From assembly GCA_025765595.1 (NCBI GenBank), contig JAIVFH010000281.1:1-33516 (forward strand): a DNA stretch of 33,516 nucleotides, written 5' to 3'. The notes under the pieces are model-generated. The model had not been told where the DNA came from. It ran no database searches and worked only from the letters and a program-made list of their open reading frames with translations. Positions 11,362 through 23,433 of the stretch are shown piece by piece. Each line of letters starts with the position of its first letter. Position 1 is the stretch's first letter. Made by a program: the position numbers and the translations under genes. This DNA is from Obelidium mucronatum. Its lineage: Eukaryota > Chytridiomycota > Chytridiomycetes > Chytridiales > Chytriomycetaceae.

Positions 11362-11461
11362 TTTCTTATGTCTCTTTCTTCGTTTCTTCATACACTCCTC
11401 AACAATAAAAGCATATTCTTCACATCAACTTATCTTCGGTTTAAAAATGAAACATTAGTAA

Positions 11462-13179
<1,718 letters not shown>

Positions 13180-13237
13180 ACAAAAACTTGGATCGTTTGG
13201 TATTTATTGCTCGCGGCGGTTTGAAATATTCAGGACT

Positions 13238-13867
13238 CTAAATTTCACGAATGGGGGCCTTCTCTTGTGAAGATGCATTCAAATCCTTGTATGGTACAGA
13301 AGTCAGGCCGTATTCTGAACTGACACTATCTGTTTCCCCCTTGTCTTCCCCCTTCGTATATTGTACACCCAGCTGTTCATCCACGACAAGAAACAAGTTC
13401 ACAAAGACAGCAAGAACCACGAAAATGGCATAGAACCAGATGTTGGTCAGTTGATTACACAAGCCGCCTTCATATGGGTTCAGCTCTGCACCTTCCCCTC
13501 TTCCAATCCAGCACACCCAAGTGACATCCCAAAACAGAGTCGTTATGACAGACCACATGATGAGACTGGTCGAATTGATCATCAGGAACCAGAACCAAAA
13601 GCGTTTCTTTTGGTTGATACCAAGACGATCCCACAATGCTTGATGCGCCCGGTCAATACTTTGGGAGGCACAAAGAACAGTTGGAACTATCCAAGCAAAT
13701 GTTGAAAGACCAGTGTAAATGGCTGTCATTAGGATACTTGGGGCAGTGTATGAGACACCAATCTCTTCTCTGTGTTGAACAATCACCAGCGTTGCCATTC
13801 CACAAACCAAAGCGCTTGAGATTGCAATAAATCCAAAATGAAGAGCTGTGTATTGGAAATAAGACAT
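13238..13867 (-). CDS. Four-TM membrane protein of unknown function
   Basis: A single-exon 209-aa protein that I do not recognise. Four hydrophobic segments lie at about residues 5-27, 43-68, 91-115 and 140-165, with a charged loop between TM2 and TM3 (QALWDRLGINQKKR), an aromatic TM3 start (FWFWF) and a hydrophilic ~45-residue C-terminal tail with Ser/Lys/Glu. The even TM count suggests both ends face the same side. The start ATG is 8 nt after a possible 3' splice site, and an in-frame TAA directly upstream fixes it. An upstream short frame at 13918-14001 may be a uORF or a 5' exon. It is convergent with DUS2, with 58 bp between stop codons. Confidence 0.75.
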   Translation of the reverse strand: MSYFQYTALHFGFIAISSALVCGMATLVIVQHREEIGVSYTAPSILMTAIYTGLSTFAWIVPTVLCASQSIDRAHQALWDRLGINQKKRFWFWFLMINSTSLIMWSVITTLFWDVTWVCWIGRGEGAELNPYEGGLCNQLTNIWFYAIFVVLAVFVNLFLVVDEQLGVQYTKGEDKGETDSVSSEYGLTSVPYKDLNASSQEKAPIREI

Positions 13868-13917
13868 GATTTACCCTAAAACGCTTCTACAAGCCATGTA
13901 CAGGCCAGATTCCAAGA

Positions 13918-14001
13918 CTACATACCCATCATTGGGTACTTGTATCGAATACACCACGCCATGAAGCGATCGTAGTGCGAGGTTCCTTTGATTGCTCCCA
14001 T
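13918..14001 (-). CDS. 27-codon upstream ORF or cryptic 5' exon of the four-TM gene
   Basis: ATG-to-TAG frame on the same strand, ending ~50 bp before the four-TM start. Its sequence (GTSHYDRFMAWCIRYKYP) looks protein-like. A GTATGT donor at 13925 and an AG acceptor at 13877-13876 would join it in the correct frame to the main gene, except that the junction creates TAA. It may be a regulatory uORF, or a true exon hidden by a polymorphism or sequencing error. Confidence 0.35.
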   Translation of the reverse strand: MGAIKGTSHYDRFMAWCIRYKYPMMGM

Positions 14002-14257
14002 GAAACAAGGTTCGACGCAACTTTTGTAATGAATTTTCGTAAAACTCACTGAAATATCAAAGTAGTTTCGTGCGAAAAAACAATAATAGAATATGTATTT
14101 TACAATAATCCTTCTTATCGTCTTTGATCAAAGTATGTAGTGCTCCAACTTTGTTGCGCTCCCGAATAAGCTCTAATCTCAGCTTTTACTTGTTGACTGT
14201 TAAGCCGAAGACAGCCAAGTGATTCTCTTCCTTATTGGGATTTGGCGAGATATCCAA

Positions 14258-14903
14258 TCAGTCAAACTCGGCTCCAGAATCTTCCCTCCACTCTGAGGCT
14301 TGGCCAACATCAGATCCAGCTTGCCATCTCTCACTCACCGTGACGGCAAGCTCACCACTGCTCAGCCTTCTTCCAGTGCTGGAGGAATCTGATTTGGGGG
14401 ATGGTCCGTCATCGACGCCTCGACTGCTCGAGCCACTGCTCTCGCCACTTTCTTGAGAACGCTTCGACGAAGACTTACTTCCCGCTTTGGTTTGGGCCTC
14501 CTCCTGAAAGGGGCAGATGAGAATACACGTAACACATAAAGTTCTCGGAAGTATTAATCTTACGAACCTTGAGTTCTTGTTGATATCCGATATGTCTTTA
14601 ACAACTGAAGAAACCTTATTTAGAGTCAAAACACACAAGATTCAAGTAAGTACCAGATGAAGCCTCAGTAGCCGCGGTTTGACGCAGAACCGATCTCATA
14701 TTGATGAGCGCCGTTCTTTCATTGCGTAGGGCAACCAAACCCTGAAAGGCGGCATCCAAACGGGTCTGAAGGCCAGCAACGATGTGAGCCGGCTCCCTCG
14801 CCTGTATCGCTTGTTGAAGTAGAGCATCGGCTTCGTCTTCCTTCGCCTCCTTTACTGCGATTCGAGCGTTCAGGTGTGCAAGTTGTTGTTCGATTCCTTC
14901 CAT
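14258..14903 (-). CDS. Coiled-coil protein with Ser-rich tail, unknown function
   Basis: Not recognised. Exons 14903-14654, 14604-14564 and 14503-14258 give 178 aa. Residues 1-~95 are Ala/Glu/Leu/Gln-rich heptad-like helix (start MEGIEQQLAHLNARIAVKEA), probably a coiled coil. The tail is Ser/Gly/Lys-rich, with an acidic end in GAEFD. The second exon is only 41 nt. The start is the first ATG of the open frame. The exon 2 donor could also be 6 nt earlier, but the GTAAGA donor keeps frame into the Ser-rich exon. The four-TM gene lies downstream on the same strand. Confidence 0.65.
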
Positions 14904-15848
14904 TTTGAAACCTTTGTTCCACAATACATTTTCTTGAGGCGTCAATAGTAATGTGGAAAACTGCTTCAGTTATAACAGCGAAGATAAATCATGTGGGATT
15001 AAGAAAGCTAAGAGCCGCATTGACTGCCAAGTGAAAATGTGAGACAGTGCAATCCTTTCAAAGTTGCTTTGATTGTTCATATACTTTCAAATACACGCGC
15101 GCTAACTCCAAAAACTGAATCCATGGGAGGACCTTCTGGTTGACTTCATGTTTGCCTTCAGAAATAATCAAACCGTTATCTACAATCAAATTACTCATTA
15201 GTTTTTATCGGGCAGATCATCGAACGGTGTCTAACGCGGTACTCAAATTGCAGTCCAGTCCCTCATCTCGAGTGATGATTTTAGTTTTTCTTTTGTATCA
15301 TGGTGGTGGGGACTTGTATCTTCGTGAGCAATTAACTTGATTAAAAAGTATCTCCAGCTGAGCTCCAGTTGAGTAAGCTCTACTATCAGCTTTTTTAAGT
15401 TGGTAAATACTATAAACTGGTTAAGTCACCGTTCTTAGCAATACAACAGTGCCTGAGTAATTGCCCCAAAAGAGTTGCAATTAAAATGGGCAATACCCTG
15501 CATACTACACTAACCACCGTAACTATAAATCGGCATTAAGTAAAAAATGACTTTGATTTACAAGCTGGGGAATCTCATGTACTTGTATGGTGCTTTCTCC
15601 AGTCGATGTAATTGACTCTTACGTCGTTTGAAAAATCAGACTTAAAGTGCAGATAGTTTGCAATTTTTAAAGCATTTATTTTGCTTCATTCAACGACTTT
15701 GGTTGGTGTGTTGGTTGCTGTGTCAGCCAACACTGCGCCACTCAGCGCTTTTTAGCAATTTTTTGTTCCCACGATTTCTTGAACAGTTACAAGTTAAAAG
15801 GAGTCCGATTTGGAGGAACGATCCAACTAAAACCAAAGAAAAACTAGA
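14904..15848. other. 945-bp divergent intergenic region
   Basis: Lies between divergent starts of the coiled-coil gene and the oxidoreductase gene. AT-rich; no splice-supported coding frame, tRNA or repeat was found. Confidence 0.5.
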
Positions 15849-16835
15849 ATGATGAAAGCTTTTGCATTCGAGCGATACGGAGCGCCTGAACGTGCACTAG
15901 CACTCAAAGAGTTTCCCATCCCAGAACCAAAAGCCGACCAGGTTGTTGTCCGCGTAAAGGCCGTCGGGCTCAACCCACTCGACTGGCACCTTGTCCGCGG
16001 CGAGCCTTACATAATCCGTGCGGTGGTCGGCGCCGCTGGCCCGCCCGCTGGTTCGATCGCCGGCGGCGCCTTTGCTGGAATTGTCGAACGCGTCGGCGAA
16101 AACGTTACCGACTTTGCGCCGGGCGACGCGGTCTTCGGCGACCCGGGCATGGACCTCGGCGGGCTTGCCGAGTTCGCCGTCGGCAGCCACCGCGCGCTGG
16201 CGCACAAGCCGGCGCAGCTGTCGTTCGAAGAGGCCGCTTCGTTTCCAATTTCGGCAACGTCTGCGTTTCAAGCCATCCACAACGTGCTCAAGCTGCAGAA
16301 GGGCCAACACGTGCTCATCCACGGCGCCTCAGGTGGTGTGGGCACGGCTGCTGTGCAGATTGCAAAAGCCGCCGGTGCTGAAGTAACGGCTGTCTGCGGG
16401 ACAAGGAACCTGGATCTCATGAAGAAGCTCGGCGCCGATCATGTCATTGACTACACCAAGGAGAACTTTACCACTGCCGGAATCATGTACGACGCTGTGC
16501 TTGACAATGTATCTACAATTCCAATTTCCGATGTTTGTAAAGTCATTGTTCCAGGGGGTTCCTATGTCGGAGTGGGGCAAAAGAATGGAGGAAAATTGTT
16601 TGGTGGAATGGTTGGGGCATTGGTTGGAGGTTTGTTTAGAGACAAGTCACGAAACGTAGAGAGCTTTATGGCAAGTGCCAGTGGAAAGTGCCTTCAAGAA
16701 ATTACACCCCTTATCGAAGCAGGAACTCTCGTTGCGGTTATTGATAAAACGTTTCCCTTTGAAAAAACACTGGAAGCATTTGCATATCTTGAAGAAGGCC
16801 ATGTGTCTGGCAAAGTAGTAATAACTCTTCCTTAA
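15849..16835 (+). CDS. MDR-superfamily NAD(P)-dependent (quinone) oxidoreductase
   Basis: Zinc-independent medium-chain dehydrogenase/reductase of the quinone oxidoreductase type; the substrate cannot be read from sequence. The 328 aa are encoded in one exon, the usual family length. A GroES-like N-terminal domain has VGLNPLDWHLVRGE and GIVERVGENVTDFAPGDAVFG. A Rossmann fold begins near residue 158 with HGASGGVGTAAVQIAK, the AxxGxxG nucleotide-binding motif, followed by KLGADHVIDY and the C-terminal HVSGKVVI. The GHE catalytic zinc motif of alcohol dehydrogenases is absent. Two ATGs are adjacent (15849, 15852). The 5' half is GC-rich and the 3' half is AT-richer. Absence of introns and bacterial-like sequence make transfer from bacteria possible. 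AATAAA lies at 16854-16859. Confidence 0.88.
   Translation: MMKAFAFERYGAPERALALKEFPIPEPKADQVVVRVKAVGLNPLDWHLVRGEPYIIRAVVGAAGPPAGSIAGGAFAGIVERVGENVTDFAPGDAVFGDPGMDLGGLAEFAVGSHRALAHKPAQLSFEEAASFPISATSAFQAIHNVLKLQKGQHVLIHGASGGVGTAAVQIAKAAGAEVTAVCGTRNLDLMKKLGADHVIDYTKENFTTAGIMYDAVLDNVSTIPISDVCKVIVPGGSYVGVGQKNGGKLFGGMVGALVGGLFRDKSRNVESFMASASGKCLQEITPLIEAGTLVAVIDKTFPFEKTLEAFAYLEEGHVSGKVVITLP
15955..16400. other. GC-rich patch 2 (5' half of oxidoreductase gene)
   Basis: CpG-dense block beginning ~100 bp after the start codon and ending about mid-gene, where composition drops back to the local AT-rich level without interruption of the reading frame. Confidence 0.7.
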
Positions 16836-17170
16836 ACTCCTTTCCCTTAGTACAATAAAACATTGATGATATCTGTCCTGTGTCAGATGCAAATTATTGC
16901 GAAAATGCACAGTAGTCCTTGGTAGCGATTCTTATCGTGGAGCCTTGGCGTCCTCTCCAAACCGAAACAGCTCATTGGCGAGACCCGAACCAATAACAAC
17001 GAGTTCTCTTTAGTGGAAATTGCCTTGATGTACATCAGTATGGTTCTGGAAAGATCGACAATTTATCCACAATTTTGCCTAGGCATTCAAGCTAACACCT
17101 GAAGTGAAAAAACAACAATTATTTAATAGAAAGCAACTTAAACGTCAAAACAGAAGATTCGAAAATAGCT

Positions 17171-17373
17171 ATGCTGTTCGATCAAGCCCTTTCCAGCCTG
17201 CAAGAATGCATCGACAAAGATGACGTCAACTTTGAATCATCGTGTTCCACAAGAACGACGTCCAGGCCACACTGATTGACAAACTACGCAAAATGGCACA
17301 AGAAAGTCGTTGGCCACCAAAGCAAGAGAGTATCCATCGTCCACGTTCACGCCTTCCTGCTCGCCGCTGGTAA
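17171..17373 (+). pseudogene. Possible frame-broken coding remnant
   Basis: ATG at 17171 opens 34 protein-like codons (MLFDQALSSLQECIDKDDVN) to a stop at 17273-17275. An overlapping frame from 17239 (IVFHKNDVQATLIDKLRKM) reads on to a stop at 17371-17373. Skipping one base near 17238 would connect them. No family is recognised. The minus strand also has two abutting frames (17443-17727 and 17237-17446, overlapping by ATGA), so the coding strand is itself uncertain. Confidence 0.25.
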
Positions 17374-17959
17374 TTTCGCGGTCTTGCCAAATGCCAATGA
17401 CAACACGGGGAAGACCAAAAATGATATTTCGAACCTCCAAACTCATTCGATCGATTCCGAAACAATACTACGGTACATATCCACGTTTGATTTAAGACTC
17501 ATGCACTGGCGGAGTTTATCCGAAAGACATTCAAGATGCCAGATATGCTGTTCGCCCAGAAGTGCCATGTCAATAGCGTCAAACATTAATTTGGATGAAA
17601 TTGATGCACAGCTAATAATGAAGATGGGTGTAAATGATGCCGAAGAGTGAGAGAATGGTTTAATAATGGTTCTGCAACTTCTGCTCAGATTGCCATCGCA
17701 AATAAATACCACGATACCTTCGCGCATTAGTCTCTTTCTATTTGCAAGTTCGTGGGATAAAGTTTAGATGGGCAGCAACGTTTCAGACTGAGACTCAGTC
17801 AGAGCAAATTCAATGGCAACATTGTTATGATTGAAGATTTAACCAAAGAAGCGACATGGTCTTTACCATAGGATTCGCTTCAGAGCATAATTTTCAACAC
17901 TTTTTGTCTGCATAATTCTGGCCAGGACGTTTGGCCATCGGAACTTTTTTCAATAAAAC
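17374..17959. other. Region without a supported gene
   Basis: Contains the downstream part of the ambiguous minus-strand frames (up to 17727) and AT-rich sequence leading into the next gene. Nothing recognisable. Confidence 0.4.
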
Positions 17960-19038
17960 ATGTCCGAACCAAATTTGCTCCGACCAGCGCCAATCCGCCC
18001 TTCTGCTGCCACGACGTTTGAAACAAGCACAGGTTCTTTTCTCGGTGTTTTCTTCTTCCCTTTCACTCCCAAAAATATCTGTACTCAAAAAAAAAATGAC
18101 CAACAGGTTTGAAGCGTTCTTTTGACAATGGCAGCAGCGACTCGGACGAAAGCAATGGCCAAAATAAGCACAAAAGAATTCGCGGAGAGGAAACAAAAGA
18201 CAACGGCTCTGCGTTTGGTGACAGTGGCGCGTTTCACGCTGGGAAGTCCTTTGGGTACTCGGACAACTCTGAACACAAGATGCCTGGTGTCAGTGATACA
18301 GCAGAAAACGAACTCCAACAGGAAAACGGCGAGGAGGAGGAAGATAATATTGACGATAATGATAGTGGGAATGAAGATGACGGCGAAGAACAAGCTGGTT
18401 TGAAGGGTTACCAGGAGGATTCGGACATTGAGGAAACCACAACTCCAAAAGATTTCCACAAGACGCCACTTCCATTGATCAAAAAGCTTACCGTTCGTGA
18501 ATCTGCTCTGGCGGTTGAAATCTGGAACTTGCTCGGAATTCCTGATCCAGACAACACTCTTGAAAGTTTGAGTGACAGCGACTATGTCCCAATTAGTTTT
18601 CGTCCGGATTATGACCACCCGCTTGCCAATCAACTTTCAAAACTGCTGTCGGGGTATATTTAATCTCTCCTCGGTTTTATCCTAAATTCAAGACAAATTG
18701 ACGATATTCAACTCAACAGAGCCCCAGCAATTATGGAACCAACCCGCGCTTCCACTCCCAGTACCCCACAACCTTCCGACTCACAAACACTCTCTTCACG
18801 CGTTCAAAGCCCGAATGTAATGCTGGATCCCGAACATGAACAGTTTCAACCTTCCCGAACGTCAACCCCCGTCAACGATTTTCTCCTGCGTACTCGTACT
18901 CCAAGTCCTGCAGTTGGAATAGAGGCTGGAGGTACACCATCGACTGCGACTCCGGTACCTGGAATGAGGGAACACGTTCTTCGACGAACGCTGACGAGAG
19001 GAAGCAGTTTTAGATTACAACTAGAGCGAGATTTATAG
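17960..19038 (+). CDS. Acidic, S/T-P-rich protein of unknown function
   Basis: Exons 17960-18032, 18107-18653 and 18720-19038 keep one frame and give 312 aa. The basic N-terminus has a likely nuclear signal near GQNKHKRIRG; residues ~80-125 are very acidic (EEEEDNIDDND); a more ordered segment follows (LIKKLTVRESALAVEIWNLL); the third exon is rich in S/T-P sites (TPSTP, TSTP, TPSP), likely proline-directed kinase targets. It is probably a disordered nuclear protein, but I do not recognise the family. If intron 2 (GTATAT donor) is retained, translation stops at 18661-18663 to give 209 aa. The third exon also has its own ATG at 18733, so it could be a separate 101-aa gene. The one-gene reading is preferred because phases match exactly. 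Confidence 0.6.
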
Positions 19039-19316
19039 TTTGCGAACAATATAGAATGAGATTTATTTCAGTTTATTTTCTTTTTTTTTTCATTTCTGGT
19101 AATCAGAAGTCGTTTGTTAACATTCTGTCAAATTACTTGATGTATTTACAGACATTAATTTTAACAGTTTGACTCGTCGATTCGTGGAATGGGGCTGAAT
19201 GCAGTATGATTTGAGTACCCACTTAAAAAAATCGAACCTTTAACCTAATTCAATATAAAAACAACAAATCCAGGTGGCAGGGAACATCAATTACTAAACA
19301 AACATCTGGAAGAAAA

Positions 19317-19873
19317 ATGACCGACTCGCGCAATATTTGCATTCTTTTGAGCCTTGCATCTCCATCTCTTGCTGGCGTCTATTGGGCTTTGGATAATGTC
19401 TGTACCAAAGGCGACAAAGTAACTATTCTTTGTGTCGTTGATAAGGAGTCTGAGAGAGAGCAGGTGAATCTTTTATGGAATATTGCTTGCAAAAATCAAC
19501 CTGGGCTGACAACTCTTGACGACGCACTACCAAGGGTTTGAAGGAAACTAAGGACCTCGTAGGCTACATTACAGATCCAAAATACTCGTTTCTTCAGTAT
19601 CAAGTTCAAGTGACTACTGCTAACTCAGTTCCAGGAGCCGCTGCTTGTGAATTTGTCGCAATTCACAAGCCTAATGTTCTTGTGGTGTCGCCATTCAGTA
19701 AATTCGCGCCCGAAAAAGCCAAGAAGGAATCAGATTATTGCATTGAGAATGCAAGCTGTACCGTTGTGGTGGCGACTCCCATCACAGAGAAAGAGGAAAC
19801 CAAGGCTGAAGGAGAAATCGCGAAGGCTGCCATGAAGGGGCTCCTTTTCAAGCCGAAAGTGAACTGGTTTTGA
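19317..19873 (+). CDS. Universal stress protein (UspA)-like protein
   Basis: Small cytosolic Rossmann-like UspA-fold protein; the family binds nucleotides or acts in stress responses. Exons 19317-19463 and 19535-19873 give 161 aa. The 71-nt intron has GTGAAT...CCAAG with a CTGAC branch site, and its removal joins two frames that otherwise look frameshifted. Family features: an N-terminal beta strand (NICILLSLASPS), AGVYWALDNVCTKGDKVTILCVVD, the central PNVLVVSPFSK and the C-terminal SDYCIENASCTVVVATP, matching the usual S-x-Y-C/L-x-x-x-A-x-C-P-V-x-V-V block. The glycine-rich ATP loop is replaced by SPFSKFAPEKAKKES, so ATP binding is doubtful. A polyadenylation signal AATAAA lies at 19932-19937. 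Convergent with the ankyrin gene. Confidence 0.8.
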
Positions 19874-20166
19874 TTACATTAACTACCCCGAAACGTTCTT
19901 TCTTTATCTCCCTTTTTTTTGTTTTGCCGTCAATAAAATATGTCAATTGACAAAGGAAGCAAAAACCAGAAAAGGACAGTACAGTCTTAAACTAATTATA
20001 TCCAAATGAATTGAAGATTGAAGTTTAAGTATTTGCTTCAAAACTCTGTGCTGGTGAAGTCGTTGAAAGGTCAATTGTCTGCCACTGGAGGCGGAAACGT
20101 TCTGAATAGCATTAAGAGCTAATGACTTTATTTTAACAAAATTACAAATGAAGAGTTAAACTGATT

Positions 20167-21402
20167 TTACATAAAGATAGACAAGAATTCTGCCAGTGAA
20201 TATTTCCTACGAGGTGCTTGTAAAAGAATGTGCATACGCATCCACACGTTGTCAGCCCAACCCGTTGCGTTTCTAAGAAAAACGCGTATAATCTTTGCAT
20301 TTCCGGCATGTAGCGCCAGATGGAATGGCCGATATTGTGTCAAACTCAAATCCGCACCCGCGTTCAGTAGAACTTCAAGAGTTTGGCCGTGGCCGTTAAC
20401 AGAAGGCGATATGAGGACGTGACCCTCCTGAGCATTCACATTCACACGGTCATCTTGTAATAAACGTGCGACAATGTCAGTGTATCCAAATCGAGCAGCA
20501 CAAATAAGTGCTCCGTGGTTTTGGTCAGTGGGGTCGCTCCTTCCGTCCTCCAACAACCGCTCAACAATCTCCAAATGCCCAGACTTGCACGCCCAAACAA
20601 AAGCCATACTAGAAGCGTCTTTTGGATCAACGCGACTGTCGGCTAGCAAAAAATTAACAATTTCTAATTGACCCGATTTGGCAGCCCACTCCAACGCAGA
20701 GTTGTGACTTGCTGCGGGATTTATGTTTCGTTCCTTGATTAAATACTCTAGAATGTTCAAGTGGCCCAAGCCAGCGGATGCAATCATTGCCAAGGTGTGG
20801 GTATTCTCGGCCTTGTTCCAGTGCGCTGGATTTGCGGCGATTGTCTGAACAATGTCCAAGGCGCCGGCGGCACTCGCCCACACAAGCAGCAAGCCGACGT
20901 CGCACGAAGCCTCGATCCACGGCGCGTCCGCCAGCAGACTTCGGACTGCGGCGAGCACGGACGGCGCGGACGCAAAGCCGCCGCTGCGCCACCGAACCAG
21001 CGCCGCGGTCGCTGCGCCGCCGAGATTGTCGCCGAGCGTCTGGAGCTGGCGCACGCCGAAGCCGCGCGTCTTCAGCAGCGCGCGCGCATAAGTCGGCGCG
21101 CGCCGCTGCAGCCGCAGCGCGCCGAGCCGTGCAGCGAACGCGTGCTGCCACGTCGTGACGAACGGCGCGTCGGCGTCGACTTGCTGCGTCGCGTCGAGGT
21201 GCGCCAGCTGCGCCTCAATGTCGGCGATGGTGTGGATCACGTGCTCGACCGCAAACCAGTTGGCGTCCTGGAGCTGGCGTGTCTTGGTGTGGAGGCGCGT
21301 GCATGTGGCGGCAAGAGTGTCGAGCGTGTCGGGGTGCAGAAGGACAAGAATACGGGCAAGCGCGTCCAGCGGCAGCAGAGAAAGAATGTCCAAGTCCGCC
21401 AT
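20167..21402 (-). CDS. F-box protein with ankyrin repeats
   Basis: Likely substrate-recognition subunit of an SCF ubiquitin ligase. Single exon, 411 aa. An F-box-like motif lies at residues ~6-45 (LSLLPLDALARILVLLHPDT). An Ala/Arg-rich helical region follows, then about six ankyrin repeats from ~200 to ~395, recognisable by LEWAAKSGQLEIVNFLLAD, VWACKSGHLEIVERLLED and CAARFGYTDIVARLLQDD. They carry the odd 'NINP/RVDP' turn seen in large protist and fungal ankyrin families. The start is the first ATG and the motif lies directly after it. The 5' ~570 bp are strikingly GC-rich. Confidence 0.85.
   Translation of the reverse strand: MADLDILSLLPLDALARILVLLHPDTLDTLAATCTRLHTKTRQLQDANWFAVEHVIHTIADIEAQLAHLDATQQVDADAPFVTTWQHAFAARLGALRLQRRAPTYARALLKTRGFGVRQLQTLGDNLGGAATAALVRWRSGGFASAPSVLAAVRSLLADAPWIEASCDVGLLLVWASAAGALDIVQTIAANPAHWNKAENTHTLAMIASAGLGHLNILEYLIKERNINPAASHNSALEWAAKSGQLEIVNFLLADSRVDPKDASSMAFVWACKSGHLEIVERLLEDGRSDPTDQNHGALICAARFGYTDIVARLLQDDRVNVNAQEGHVLISPSVNGHGQTLEVLLNAGADLSLTQYRPFHLALHAGNAKIIRVFLRNATGWADNVWMRMHILLQAPRRKYSLAEFLSIFM
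20830..21400. other. GC-rich patch 3 (5' half of F-box/ankyrin gene)
   Basis: CpG-dense block covering the first ~570 bp of the coding region. Composition changes abruptly to AT-rich both upstream of the ATG and where the ankyrin repeats begin. Confidence 0.75.
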
Positions 21403-22149
21403 AATAAAACGGCTAGATATAAATTAAGGACTACGAGATTCTATAATGGAACTGAAGGGTAATTTCATCCGCTTCTTTTCAGTTCAGCTTGGCAATTATG
21501 TTTTCTTCGCTTTGACCAAGCTTCTATTCATGTGACTGGTCTATGCTACTTAACTTTGTTACAAAATAATTCAATGCGATCCAAAGTTATGGCATTGCGT
21601 GACATCATAATACGAGTACAAGCCAGCTAAGCGCAAGTCCAAATATGGGCATTAATTCATTAAAATAAGTTTCGTTTCTGCGTCCATTCTTATGAAAATA
21701 TAAACTTGTAACCAATCGCCACCCTTCGCCAGTGATATCTAATATCACAAACGAAACATAGACATGGGCTCCTTAAGCAACCGGTTGACGAGTCTTGACG
21801 CCGCAGAATGCCAGCAATCACGCTGTTCTGAGACACACTGGTCTCCCCCATTGAAATTATTCGCGACACTGGTAAATTCTTTCTGCTTCGACGCGTTTTT
21901 GCTCTGCTTCGTTGGTGGGGAAGGTCGATTTTTGGAAGTGGGGTGGCGCGGTTGTTTTTCTTCTCTTTTGTTTACTTATTCCTATTTCTATTGAGATCGA
22001 AAGTTGGAGTGCTGATTTGGTGTCACAGTGGTGTGGGTTTCTGGATACTCAATCAGCAGCTCGATCAGGACGTGGTGCAAACACGATGTCTTCATCGAAG
22101 GTATATCAGAATCCACATACCCAGGATAGTGATCAACCCCATTTGAATT
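21403..22149. other. Intergenic region before repeat copy 2
   Basis: No supported gene. Around 21935 the words gaagtggggtggcgcgg resemble 9711 upstream of copy 1, so heavily diverged repeat sequence may begin here. Confidence 0.4.
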
Positions 22150-22987
22150 TCGAAAATAATTTTTTCGGATTTATCATGAAGGCAGGCCGCATGTGTTCAA
22201 TGTGTTGGCTGTGGTTGGGTCAACTTCCACACAGACGGAACCTCAACAGGTTAAGCTGCCGCCAATAGAACCAGCCATTCGATCTCATTCAAATATATTA
22301 AGTTACAATACGCGACTCATGGAATCTGCGCTTGATTGGTCTCGTTCTTAGTTGCGTGAAATGAACTGAGGCAACGCTATATACCGATGACATCACCAAA
22401 ACATTATATGGTATTTTTTATTCCTTTGGATTTAATTGGGAGGACACGGGACCTCTGGTCGTCCCCGTATCGTGCATCAAACAAACTCTGCAGCTAAAGT
22501 ATCCGTATCCCTCGAATGGGTGCCTATCGCGGCAGATATAGGACAGTCTATAAACTATTTCTTCTGCGATAATCTGTTGATCTCTGTATCTGATGATGTC
22601 GCGGTGACGCCTAGTTGTTTGCTGTTGTCGGCTCTCCCAGTTTGGACCGAGCCGTTAGGAAGCCAGTCCGTGCACTCAGAAATACTCTTGAGTATATATT
22701 TGATCTTTGTATGACTTCAAAGATGGATGCAGATTCTGAGGACGCGAGGTGCAGTTCAACACGAGTTGAGCATGTTGTCCAAAATGCCATACTTTTTTCA
22801 ACACCACCAACGCAACCAAAAACCAACGCGTTTCCAGATTTAAAAAGCGCATTAGAACCGTAGTAGCGTGTTTAATCGGTTTGCAATAATCCTCGACGCG
22901 TTCTGATGCTTGGTTACCTCGTTTTCGGGTACATGCCAGATTTCAAGACCCGACAAACATTGCAGAATTGTCAAAAATCGGAAAAGG

Positions 22988-22995
22988 TATAAATA
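22988..22995 (+). promoter_or_regulatory. TATA box of repeat copy 2
   Basis: TATAAATA with flanks identical to copy 1 (ggTATAAATAgggagcg) and the same downstream C7/CT-rich tract. Confidence 0.6.
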
Positions 22996-23228
22996 GGGAG
23001 CGTATCCCCCCCTCTTTTCTTCTCACAAAAAACTTCTTCTCTCCTAAAAAATAATAACTTCTTCAAGAACTCGGGAACTAACTTGGACAACACTTTATCC
23101 CCCACCAACCCCTTCTTATTCTCACCAAGTCTCCTCCTCAAAAAACCCTTAAAAACAACCGAAAAGACGGGCCCATAAATCAGACAAAAAGAAAGGGGGT
23201 TAAAAAAACAAGCGAAAAGACGCGCCAC

Positions 23229-23266
<38 letters not shown>

Positions 23267-23433
23267 AAAAGGGGACTTTTGGTTATTTATTTTTACATTC
23301 ATGGGTGCTTTGGTTTTAAGTTGGGCTCTGCAAGTGTTGTCCTTTCTGAATCTTTTTTTTTGTTGCCATTCGTTCTTTGTTTATTCCTTTCTTACTTTCT
23401 TTCTTCTGTTTTTTCATTTTTTACTTTTTTTTA

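Noticed and set aside
19464..19540. Apparent frameshift splitting the UspA-like gene
   Set aside because: A 71-nt phase-0 intron with GTGAAT donor, CTGAC branch site and AAG acceptor joins both parts in frame.
20654..21462. Long plus- and minus-strand frames overlapping the F-box/ankyrin gene
   Set aside because: They arise from the same GC-rich composition and lack domain or start support.
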